This document shows, in pieces, positions 6,208 to 12,604 of a stretch of DNA of 12,604 nt. Source of the DNA: Deltaproteobacteria bacterium (GTDB lineage: Bacteria; JAEEML01); assembly GCA_016283195.1 (NCBI GenBank), contig JAEEML010000173.1, forward strand, positions 1 to 12,604, read 5' to 3'. Within the stretch, counting starts at the first letter, position 1, and each line of letters starts with the position of its first letter. A model generated the notes under the pieces. The model did no database searches. It was not told the origin of the DNA and saw only the letters and a list, made by a program, of their open reading frames with translations. Made by a program: the position numbers and the translations under genes.

Positions 6208-7020
6208 GTGCCCGGAGAAAGTTCACATCATGAGAGCGCGGCGCTCATAGAGCTCCCTGAGGGCGCCACCCACGTTTGGTATGCCCACCCGCGCGCGCTC
6301 TCCCATGAAGATGAACTGGATCTTCTTTACACCGTGCTCTCACCGGCCGAGCAAGCTCGCTATTGGCGTTTTTTTGCCCCCAAAGTGCGCCAGGAGTTTT
6401 GCGCCGCCCATGCCATGCTGCGTTTGGTTTTAAGCCGCTACCTGCCGGTTTTACCTTCAGAGTGGCAATTTACCTACGCCGAAAACGGCCGCCCATATAT
6501 CTCCTGGCCGCTGGATACAGGCCTCCATTTTAATTTGACTCACACTGCCGGCCTGGTGGCCTGTGTCATCAGCCACGAGCCTTTAATCGGCATAGATGTG
6601 GAAAATATCGAGCGCGAAATCGGCCACGAAGCCATTGCCGAACGCATCTTTTCCCGCAAGGAGCTGGAGGAATTTGATGCCACAGCCAAATCGGTAAAGG
6701 GCCATTTTTTCTTTACTATCTGGACACTTAAAGAGGCCTTTACCAAGGCTCTGGGCCTGGGGCTATCCATGCCGGTGCAAGAGCTCTCCTTTCATGTAGA
6801 GCCGGGTGAAGTTTGCTTTAACCACAGCGGAGCCATTCCTCTGCCGCCGGAGTGGCAATTCGATCTGCACGATATCGGCCATCACCGCCTGGCTGTAGCC
6901 CAGAGCGGCCGCGAACTCAATGTCACTTATAATGAACTTAGTTGGTCTAAGTACCGCGCCGTCAAACAGCGCTACCTTCTATTAACTGCGCCATTTGCCG
7001 AAGGGACTCAAGATCGTTAA
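6208..7020 (+). CDS. Sfp-type 4'-phosphopantetheinyl transferase
   Basis: The enzyme moves the phosphopantetheine arm of coenzyme A onto a serine of carrier proteins in polyketide, nonribosomal-peptide or fatty-acid synthesis. Sfp-family motifs are clear: FNLTHTAGLVACVIS at 108-122 with H112, GIDVENIER at 128-136 with Mg ligands D130 and E132, and FFTIWTLKEAFTKALGLGL at 168-186 with K175 and E176. The length of 270 exceeds the usual 220-240. The excess includes a short N-terminal tail and about 25 C-terminal residues that run into the convergent ATPase gene. The start is GTG at 6208 with GGAGG 7 nt upstream. No synthase or carrier gene is in the window, so its substrate is unknown. The broad-specificity Sfp form suggests secondary metabolism or general use. 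Confidence 0.93.
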   Translation: MPGESSHHESAALIELPEGATHVWYAHPRALSHEDELDLLYTVLSPAEQARYWRFFAPKVRQEFCAAHAMLRLVLSRYLPVLPSEWQFTYAENGRPYISWPLDTGLHFNLTHTAGLVACVISHEPLIGIDVENIEREIGHEAIAERIFSRKELEEFDATAKSVKGHFFFTIWTLKEAFTKALGLGLSMPVQELSFHVEPGEVCFNHSGAIPLPPEWQFDLHDIGHHRLAVAQSGRELNVTYNELSWSKYRAVKQRYLLLTAPFAEGTQDR

Positions 7021-8074
7021 CCCCGCCGTTAATTACCGGCAGTGTAACTAAAAACTCCCCATTTTTAAGTGTTGAAGCCAGTTTTTTATACTGCTCCTCC
7101 TGCCACTCTATCTGGCTTTCCTCGCGGGCTGCCAAATATTCCAATTCATCCATAGCCCGGGGAGCAAGTTTTAGAGGCGGATGAACCTCGCTGGGCCAGG
7201 AATAGGTGCGGTGCTCTAAGAGACTGCGATTAAAAATATAGCCGCTAAGCGGCAATTCCAGCTCACTAAGGCTTTTATTGCCGAAATAGTTGGCTTCATC
7301 CAAGGCTTCCTGCGCCGGCGTGGTCACCACCACAAAAGAGGTGCTTTTATCCCTGAAAAGCTTTTGTATCTCCTTAGCATTACTGCCGAGGCGGTCCAAA
7401 ATATGAGAAAAAAGGTCTAAAAAGGCGAGTAAATCCTGCCTGGCTTCCGTACCAAAGGCCACATCAAGCACCGCATGCACCATTTTTAGGGAGGCGCGGC
7501 GCAAAAGCGAGGCTTCATCAGGCACAAAAAAGCGCAACATTCGCCCATCCAAAAAACGGCTGATGCGCCGGGGCGCCGAAAGAAAATTCAGGGCGTTGCG
7601 CGATGGCGGTGTATCGAGAATAATTAAATCATAACGGCCACTTTCGGTAAATTCATACATAGCCTGCACCGCTGTGTATTCCTGCATACCGGCCACCATA
7701 GCCGAAACATTGCGGTACATGGGATTATTTAAAAGGCGCTCGCGCTCTTCGGGGTTTTTCGCTAGGCGGCGCACTACTCTATCGGAAACAATTTGCGGAT
7801 CGAGCAGCCAGACGTGCAATTCGCCGCTACCGCTAATACCCACAATTTTCCGCCTGGCCGCATCAAGAGGCAGAGGCTCTTCCAAAGAGCGGGCCACCCC
7901 CAGAGTCTCAGCCAGGCGCCGTGCCGGATCGATGGTAACTACTAAAGTACGCCGCCCGGCTCTGGCCGCCGCCAGAGCCATGGAAGCACTAACAGACGTT
8001 TTGCCCGCCCCACCGGCTCCGCAACAGACAATTATGCGCTGCTGCTTTAAAATATGCTTAAGCGGAGCTGTCAT
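6962..8074 (-). CDS. ArsA/Get3-family ATPase, BagB (Rv3680)-like subunit
   Basis: This 370-residue SIMIBI-class ATPase has a P-loop GAGGAGKT at 19-26 with the catalytic lysine K25. The signature lysine of the deviant Walker A motif is replaced by A20. The switch-I motif TIDPA (D49) and switch-II LDTPPSRNAL (D154) are intact, as is MQEYTAVQAMYEF at 130-142. This pattern, including CCGAGG and the DTPPSRNAL segment, matches from memory M. tuberculosis Rv3680 (BagB), which pairs with Rv3679 (BagA). It is probably not an arsenite pump subunit, because no arsB, arsD or arsR is present. It overlaps the upstream partner gene by ATGA (8071-8074) and has its own GAGGT about 6 nt before the ATG, so production is likely coupled. 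Its 3' end overlaps the convergent transferase gene by 59 bp. Confidence 0.9.
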   Translation of the reverse strand: MTAPLKHILKQQRIIVCCGAGGAGKTSVSASMALAAARAGRRTLVVTIDPARRLAETLGVARSLEEPLPLDAARRKIVGISGSGELHVWLLDPQIVSDRVVRRLAKNPEERERLLNNPMYRNVSAMVAGMQEYTAVQAMYEFTESGRYDLIILDTPPSRNALNFLSAPRRISRFLDGRMLRFFVPDEASLLRRASLKMVHAVLDVAFGTEARQDLLAFLDLFSHILDRLGSNAKEIQKLFRDKSTSFVVVTTPAQEALDEANYFGNKSLSELELPLSGYIFNRSLLEHRTYSWPSEVHPPLKLAPRAMDELEYLAAREESQIEWQEEQYKKLASTLKNGEFLVTLPVINGGVNDLESLRQMAQLIEGSAV

Positions 8075-8979
8075 AATAGTACCTCGCGGAGTTCATCGGC
8101 CACGTCATTCACCAGTAAAGGGCCATCTGTTGCAAAATCATGAATTATAATAAGCGGCAGCTCCGGACATTCGGCCGTAAGACGCGCTCTTGAACGCCCG
8201 CTCTGTCTAAGGCGAGTAAGCTCATAACGGCCGAGGATTTCAGGAGTTTTTGCTAGTTTTTCATCAAGAGCGGCCAATTCTTTTGCGCTTAAAGTACTTT
8301 CCACCAGGCGGTTCATAATAATACCGCCCACCGGCACATTGGTGGCTTTTAAGCCGCCTACCAGCTCCAAAGACTCACTAACCGGCAACTCTTCCGGCAG
8401 AGTGACCACATAACTATGACAAAAATAATCGCTATTTAAATAGCTCTCTCCCTCAAGGAGGGCACTTGCCACCGGCCCGCGCTTTATCATGCGCTTTAAG
8501 AGAGTGGGCAGACCGGTGAGCGCCAAAGCATGGCCGGTAGCCGGCAAATCAACAATAATATGGCGATAACGCGGCTCATTACTCCCGGGCGCCCGCTCTT
8601 TAATGAGCATAAGCAAGTGGTAAAACCAGCCCATCTCGGCAAAAGAGGGGGCTGTTTGCATAAATGTCTGCAAAGCTGATGATTTCAAAGCGGCGCCAAG
8701 CAAGGCTCCGCCTGGTATGGATTTGCGCAAAAAGGCCTCGTGGCCGACTGCCGGCGTTAAATGGCAAGCCAGGAGTCCGGGGGCAATTTTTTGCGGCCCG
8801 GCCGTAAAGTTATCCCGGCCGAAGATACGCGCCAAAGGCGAGTGCCCCCCCTCCGGAGCCCCCATATCACAAAGAAGTACATCCGCTTTTTCGCTAAGCA
8901 CTTTGGAGAGGGCTGCGCAAATTACCGTGCGCCCCACTCCGCCTTTGCCGGTAATAAGTATAATGCGATCTTTAAGCAT
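8071..8979 (-). CDS. ArsA/Get3-family ATPase, BagA (Rv3679)-like subunit with Lys-to-Arg P-loop
   Basis: This 302-residue partner has a deviant Walker A GKGGVGRT at 11-18. The signature lysine K12 is present, but the nucleotide-binding lysine is arginine (R17, codon CGC). The switch-I DPA motif is absent; CDMGAPEGG at 37-45 takes its place. Switch II reads VDLPATGHAL (D144), close to the Get3 DTAPTGH form. These changes suggest weak or no hydrolysis at its own site and a role in completing the partner's site. ATG at 8979 has GGGAGG on the minus strand 5 nt upstream. The gene follows the cysteine-rich lipoprotein gene by 52 nt on the same strand, so all three may form one transcript. The paralogous pair probably acts in the cytoplasm on a membrane-protein or stress task. 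Confidence 0.88.
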   Translation of the reverse strand: MLKDRIILITGKGGVGRTVICAALSKVLSEKADVLLCDMGAPEGGHSPLARIFGRDNFTAGPQKIAPGLLACHLTPAVGHEAFLRKSIPGGALLGAALKSSALQTFMQTAPSFAEMGWFYHLLMLIKERAPGSNEPRYRHIIVDLPATGHALALTGLPTLLKRMIKRGPVASALLEGESYLNSDYFCHSYVVTLPEELPVSESLELVGGLKATNVPVGGIIMNRLVESTLSAKELAALDEKLAKTPEILGRYELTRLRQSGRSRARLTAECPELPLIIIHDFATDGPLLVNDVADELREVLL

Positions 8980-9031
8980 CGCCGCCTCCCGGAGGGAGTG
9001 ATATACCTAAATGAAATTATGTTCAAGGCAG

Positions 9032-9547
9032 CTATTCGGAATCGGTTAAACAATCAGGCGAATCTTTTTCCACTGCGGTATCGCCGCAACTGGCAAAACT
9101 CCAATAAGATATTTTATAGCCTTCATGACATTTTTCATGCCTGGTGGCCGTTTCCGGGCAATGGTATTCTTTATCTAAAATACAAGTAGGCGCACCAGCG
9201 GCCTCGGAGCAAATACCTTTTTGATTATATGAAAAACCTGCGGCTTCCTGGATTACTTGCTCATATTTAAGGCAGGAAACCGTCTCAAAAGTAGTATAGC
9301 CGTCTTTGGAGCAGGCCCTATCGGCATGGCGGATAACTATATCTTTGCCATCACAATAAGTCGAAATAGCCCGTTCGCTATCTTCACAAATGCCGTCTTC
9401 ATGATTAGCTTCTTTAGCGCTAGGGGTATCAGAAGAGCTATCCGGTGTTTTCTCTGCCTGCTTTTCCGGCTCTTTCTCCGGATTGCCGCAAGCCGCGCTG
9501 CCAATGGCCAGCAAAGTGGTTATAAGAAAAAAGCTTTTTATCTTCAT
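9032..9547 (-). CDS. Cysteine-rich lipoprotein with two related cysteine modules
   Basis: I do not recognise a family for this 171-residue lipoprotein. It has the signal MKIKSFFLITTLLAIGSAAC with C20 as the lipidated cysteine, then a Glu/Lys/Ser/Pro-rich linker (about 21-50). Two modules follow. The first, 52-92, runs GIC...C65...C79-x3-GY...SC92. The second, 111-154, runs GIC...C122...C130...C140-x2-GY...SC154. The matching GIC start, C-x2/3-GY and SC end suggest an internal duplication stabilised by disulfides. ATG at 9547 has GCGGAG on the minus strand just upstream. The ATPase pair follows 52 nt downstream on the same strand, so cotranscription is plausible, but a functional link is not shown. 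Confidence 0.82.
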   Translation of the reverse strand: MKIKSFFLITTLLAIGSAACGNPEKEPEKQAEKTPDSSSDTPSAKEANHEDGICEDSERAISTYCDGKDIVIRHADRACSKDGYTTFETVSCLKYEQVIQEAAGFSYNQKGICSEAAGAPTCILDKEYHCPETATRHEKCHEGYKISYWSFASCGDTAVEKDSPDCLTDSE

Positions 9548-9619
9548 CTTGTTCTCCGCATAAAGTTTTAAGGCCTACATAGCCTAGGTTCCAGTTTTTC
9601 CTACCTTATAAAGGCTTTT

Positions 9620-9642
9620 ATGGCAATGGGTTATCATGCCAT
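9620..9642. other. Stem-loop in the divergent intergenic region before the PpiC gene
   Basis: ATGGC-A-ATG, the loop GGTTAT, then CAT-GCCAT gives an eight-base-pair stem with one bulged A. It lies between the divergent lipoprotein genes (gap 9548-9707). A weak TTGCGT (9644-9649) and TATTAG (9668-9673), spaced 18 nt, lie just downstream and could be the promoter of the PpiC-SurA operon. The stem would then be an operator-like site over or before the -35. Confidence 0.35.
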
Positions 9643-9707
9643 CTTGCGTTTAAATACCTTTTGTGTTTATTAGCTCATGGGGTTTTATGCCCTAAGGCAG
9701 GTAAATT

Positions 9708-10658
9708 ATGCAAAAAAGAGTTCTCTATATTGCCCTTGTTTTTTCCCTAATGGCTGCTTGTCAAAAGCCCAAAGAAGAGCCTGTGCCCCAAAAAGTGCTG
9801 GCTATCGCTACAGTAAACGGCACCGCTATCCCCTTTGAAACCTTTAAAAAAGCCTATTTAGCCGAGCGCCTTGATTTACAAAATGCCGATGGGCCGGTGG
9901 CTTCGGCCCGTCAGTTACAAAAAGAAAATATTTTGCAAAATAAGATAGATGAGCTCCTTTTGCTCGATGCCGCCAAAAAATTGCAAATAAAAGTCAAAGA
10001 TGAAGAGCTCGAGGAATATTTTAAAATAGTCACTTCCGGTTTTGATGCCGCCGCGCTGGAAAATGAGATAGCTGCCCGCGGGCAAACTCTCGCCTCTTTT
10101 AAAGATACATTGCGCAAAAACCTCACTATCAGCCACTATTTAACTCAAGAGGTCTATGCCCGCGTCGATGTCAGCGAAGAGGAGCTTTTGGCCAGTTACC
10201 AGGCACACCCGGAAAAATACACCCAAATGGAAGCCATCAAGTTGCGCCAGATTTTGGTGCCCGGGGAGGCCTTGGCTCAGGAAGTGCACGAGTCGCTCGG
10301 AAAAGGCACAAAATTTGAAGATGCGGCCGCCAAATATTCCATAGCCTCTGAGTCTTACCAGGGCGGCGATATGGGCTGGATTAGGCGCGGCAATTTGCCA
10401 CAAAATATTGAAGATGTTGTTTTTTCACTAAAAACAGGCACTATCAGCCCGGTAGTTCCCTCGGATTACGGCTACCATATTTTTCTGGTTGAGGCCCATA
10501 CCCCGGCCAAAGAGCTTAAATTTGACCAGGTAAAAGCGGCTATTGAGCGCGATGTGCGAGCCCAAAAAGAGCAAGAAGCGCAAAACACACTCATGGAAAC
10601 GCTGCACAGCGCGGCGAGTATCACCATAAACAAGCAGCTTTTAGAACAACTTGATTAA
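9708..10658 (+). CDS. PpiC-type (parvulin) peptidyl-prolyl isomerase lipoprotein
   Basis: This 316-residue envelope folding factor carries a lipoprotein signal (SLMAAC, lipidated C18). A SurA-N-like helical chaperone segment spans about 30-150 and one parvulin domain about 172-265, ending in a charged helix. The parvulin core shows YQGGDMGWIRRG at 217-228 and the conserved histidine H257 in GYHIFLVE. The first conserved parvulin histidine, normally in a HIL motif, is Q181 (RQIL), so isomerase activity may be low and chaperone action may dominate. It resembles PrsA/PpiD/SurA-type proteins that fold exported proteins; being lipidated, it is anchored to a membrane. ATG at 9708 is preceded by GGCAGG. 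The SurA-like gene follows 12 nt downstream, so the pair forms an operon. Confidence 0.92.
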   Translation: MQKRVLYIALVFSLMAACQKPKEEPVPQKVLAIATVNGTAIPFETFKKAYLAERLDLQNADGPVASARQLQKENILQNKIDELLLLDAAKKLQIKVKDEELEEYFKIVTSGFDAAALENEIAARGQTLASFKDTLRKNLTISHYLTQEVYARVDVSEEELLASYQAHPEKYTQMEAIKLRQILVPGEALAQEVHESLGKGTKFEDAAAKYSIASESYQGGDMGWIRRGNLPQNIEDVVFSLKTGTISPVVPSDYGYHIFLVEAHTPAKELKFDQVKAAIERDVRAQKEQEAQNTLMETLHSAASITINKQLLEQLD

Positions 10659-10670
10659 AGGTTTTTAATA

Positions 10671-11603
10671 ATGAATTCGCTGGCTTTATTTACTTGCCTT
10701 GCCCTTTTAAGCGCCCCGAAACCGCTACTTGTTGATCGCATTGTAGCCATTGTGGAAGACGAAATTATCACCATGCGCGACCTCTTGAAAAGTCTCCCGC
10801 CTTCCGCCGATTTGGCCAATATTGAGCCGATGTTACAAGAAATTTTAGAGCAAAAAATAGACGAAGCGCTCTTAAAAAAAGAGGCCCAAAACGCCGGCGA
10901 ACAATTGCAGGTAAACGAAACCGATGTTGATAAAGCCATCCAGGAAATAATGAACATGAATCATTTAACCGAGGAGCAGCTTAAAGAGGCGCTTCTAAGG
11001 CAGGGCATTGTTTGGAGTGATTATCGCCGGCAAATAAGAGAGCAAATAGAGCGCATGCGGCTCATTCAATATAAAGTAGCTTCCAGAGTGGCCATTAGCC
11101 GCCAGGCTGTTTTGGCCGCTTGCGAGGCTAAAACCGGCACTGCCCAGGTCTCCAGTGTGGAACTGGCACACATTTTAATTAAAGCCGATGAATTATCCGC
11201 CGGCGCCGAACTGGCGGCAGCCCGTGAAAAGGCGCAAACAGCTTATGAAAAATTAAGTTCCGGCCTGCCGTGGGAAGAGGCGGTGGCCCTCTATTCCGAT
11301 GATAAAGGCGGCGGCGACGGGCGCCTGGGCTCCTTTAGTCGCGGGCAAATTTTTGATGAAGTTGAGCAGGTGGCCTTTCAGCTGGAAAAGGGCGAATTTT
11401 CCGCTCCGGTGCGCACTCCACTCGGTTTTCACATTATCAAAGTGTTAAATCGCCAAATTGATTCGGCCGATCGCTGCCACGATGAAGCTTTTTTAAATAC
11501 TTTGCAAAATCAGCTCTATCAGGAAGAGCATGATCGGCAGCTAAAAGCCTTTATGGAAAGTTTACACCGCAAAGCCTTTATCGAAATGCGGCCCTTGCTC
11601 TAG
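10671..11603 (+). CDS. surA: SurA-like periplasmic chaperone / peptidyl-prolyl isomerase
   Basis: SurA escorts unfolded outer-membrane proteins across the periplasm to the BAM complex. This 310-residue protein has a short cleavable signal peptide (about 1-16). VDRIVAIVEDEIITMRDL at 21-38 is the characteristic start of mature SurA. A helical chaperone domain runs to about 150, then one parvulin domain at about 164-261 with H167 (AHIL) and H254 (FHIIKV), and finally the C-terminal helix that packs on the N-domain. E. coli SurA has two parvulin domains and 428 residues; this one has a single domain, a common form outside the Gammaproteobacteria. ATG at 10671 follows AAAGG. It is the second gene of the PpiC-SurA unit and is followed in the same frame by hrpB. 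Confidence 0.88.
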   Translation: MNSLALFTCLALLSAPKPLLVDRIVAIVEDEIITMRDLLKSLPPSADLANIEPMLQEILEQKIDEALLKKEAQNAGEQLQVNETDVDKAIQEIMNMNHLTEEQLKEALLRQGIVWSDYRRQIREQIERMRLIQYKVASRVAISRQAVLAACEAKTGTAQVSSVELAHILIKADELSAGAELAAAREKAQTAYEKLSSGLPWEEAVALYSDDKGGGDGRLGSFSRGQIFDEVEQVAFQLEKGEFSAPVRTPLGFHIIKVLNRQIDSADRCHDEAFLNTLQNQLYQEEHDRQLKAFMESLHRKAFIEMRPLL

Positions 11604-11624
11604 TCTAGCCCAAGTCAAAGCCCG

Positions 11625-12604
11625 ATGAGCGACCTGCCGATTTGCCAGATTATCCCGGAATTACTGGATAAATTAAAGGTCAATTCTACCATCATCCTAA
11701 GCGCGCCGCCCGGCACCGGCAAAAGTAGCGAGCTGCCGGCAGTCATCTATGAAAAAGCTGGTCTCACCGGCAAAATACTCATTTTAGAGCCCCGGCGCAT
11801 GGCGGCCCGCGCTCTGGCTAGGCGCCTGGCCTGGCGCCTAAATTGCCCTTTGGGTGATGTGGTTGGCTTTAGTGTGCGCCATGAAAAACTTGTTTCGGCG
11901 AAAACGCAAATAGAGGTGCTGACTGAAGGCGTTTTAACGCGCCGCCTGCTTAACGACCCTTTTTTGGAAGATGTGGCCCTGGTTATTTTGGATGAATTTC
12001 ACGAAAGATCGGCCGAGGCCGATTTGGCCCTGGCCGCGCTTCGCGAAGCGCAGCAAATTAGTCCTTTAAAAATTATCATTATGTCGGCCACTATAGACCA
12101 AAAGCTGGCTGCTTATCTGCCGGAAGCCGGCCAGGTTAATCTCAATTATGAGCCCTTTCCACTAACTATCACCTATTTGCCGCAAGAGGCCGGCACACCG
12201 CTGGAAAGGCAAATATATCATGGTGTTAAAGCTCTAATAAATGATGAGCGCGATGACGGCGGCGATATTTTGGCCTTTTTGCCCGGCCAGCGGGAAATTG
12301 AAAATACCGCCGTTTTTTTGCAAAAATGCGAACTTTGCCGCGATATGGTCATCGGAACACTTTATGGCAACTTGCCCGCCGCTCGGCAGGACAGCATCTT
12401 AAATGCCGAAACTCTGCCCAAAGAGCGGCGCCTGATTCTCGCCACCAATATTGCCGAAACTTCGCTTACCGTGCCGCGCGTTAGGGCTGTTATTGATAGC
12501 GGTTTGCAAAAAAATGCCCAATATGATCCCTATAGCGGCCTGCCGCGCCTTAGCACCGGCCGCGCCAGCCGGGCGGCGGCCACCCAGCGGGCCGGGCGGG
12601 CGGC
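11625..12604 (+). CDS. hrpB: ATP-dependent helicase HrpB, N-terminal part (cut by window edge)
   Basis: The gene runs off the right edge; 326 codons of an expected 800 or so are present. The helicase motifs of the DEAH/HrpB family appear in order: Walker A PPGTGKSS (28-35), Ia LEPRRMAARALA (54-65), LTEGVLTRR (99-107), the HrpB-type DEFHERS box (123-129), MSATID (153-158), LAFLPGQREIE (217-227), ATNIAETSLTVPR (273-285) and the beginning of ATQRAGR (319-325). DEFH rather than DEAH distinguishes HrpB from HrpA. ATG at 11625 is the only start after the SurA stop in this frame. It lacks a good Shine-Dalgarno, which suggests dependence on translation of surA 21 nt upstream. The cellular role of HrpB is not well known; it is presumed an RNA helicase. 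Confidence 0.93.
   Translation, partial: MSDLPICQIIPELLDKLKVNSTIILSAPPGTGKSSELPAVIYEKAGLTGKILILEPRRMAARALARRLAWRLNCPLGDVVGFSVRHEKLVSAKTQIEVLTEGVLTRRLLNDPFLEDVALVILDEFHERSAEADLALAALREAQQISPLKIIIMSATIDQKLAAYLPEAGQVNLNYEPFPLTITYLPQEAGTPLERQIYHGVKALINDERDDGGDILAFLPGQREIENTAVFLQKCELCRDMVIGTLYGNLPAARQDSILNAETLPKERRLILATNIAETSLTVPRVRAVIDSGLQKNAQYDPYSGLPRLSTGRASRAAATQRAGRA

Noticed and set aside
6962-8979. Arsenite-efflux ATPase (arsA of an ars operon)
   Set aside because: No arsB, arsD, arsR or arsC gene is nearby, and the two-gene arrangement and motifs fit the Get3-like Rv3679/Rv3680 type better.
7674-9189. Plus-strand open frames opposite the ATPase pair (7674-8150, 8717-9001, 8761-9189)
   Set aside because: They lie antisense to genes with clear ATPase motifs, are Arg/Ser-rich and have no recognisable domain.
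1-12604. CRISPR array, insertion sequence, tRNA, or a phage-defence island
   Set aside because: I see no regularly spaced repeats, transposase motifs, terminal inverted repeats, cloverleaf sequence or defence-gene motifs; the genes are mostly envelope and housekeeping types.

Overview
The window looks like bacterial chromosome from a Gram-negative, probably anaerobic or microaerobic organism. The evidence is four Sec/lipobox lipoproteins, a SurA-type outer-membrane-protein chaperone, an HrpB helicase and a desulfoferrodoxin. Base composition is mixed, near half GC by eye. The combination of cysteine-rich lipoproteins, lamin-tail-domain lipoproteins and a paired ArsA/Get3-like ATPase suggests the old 'Deltaproteobacteria' assemblage (Myxococcota/Bradymonadota-like). 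That placement is a low-confidence inference. I see no mobile element, CRISPR array, tRNA or rRNA.

Layout. 1-169: C-terminal end of a cysteine-rich protein. 342-1149 (+): a secreted DUF2147-type protein followed at once by an orphan MoaD/ThiS-like ubiquitin-fold protein. 1171-1494 (-): a Lys/Ala/Glu-rich protein with a single C-terminal membrane segment. 1674-2369 (+): aquaporin Z, convergent with a small coiled-coil (phasin-like) gene at 2390-2644 (-). 2748-5642 (+): a two-gene unit of a four-lamin-tail-domain lipoprotein and a staphylococcal-nuclease-like lipoprotein. 5723-6100 (+): desulfoferrodoxin. 6208-7020 (+): an Sfp-type phosphopantetheinyl transferase behind a near-consensus sigma70 promoter; its 3' end overlaps the convergent gene by 59 bp. 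6962-9547 (-): a cysteine-rich lipoprotein, then two ArsA/Get3-family ATPases joined by an ATGA overlap. 9708-11603 (+): a PpiC-type lipoprotein and a SurA-like periplasmic chaperone. 11625 to the right edge: HrpB helicase, truncated by the window end.

How the genes fit together. Most of the window concerns the cell envelope: outer-membrane protein folding (PpiC lipoprotein and SurA), surface lipoproteins that may handle extracellular nucleic acid (LTD protein and nuclease), and membrane or stress functions (aquaporin, desulfoferrodoxin).

The most notable item is the ArsA/Get3-like pair. One subunit keeps the P-loop lysine but lacks the signature lysine. The other keeps the signature lysine but has arginine in place of the P-loop lysine. 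The pair resembles the actinobacterial Rv3679/Rv3680 (BagA/BagB) pair. The defects are complementary and predict an obligate heterodimer with one complete composite ATP site.
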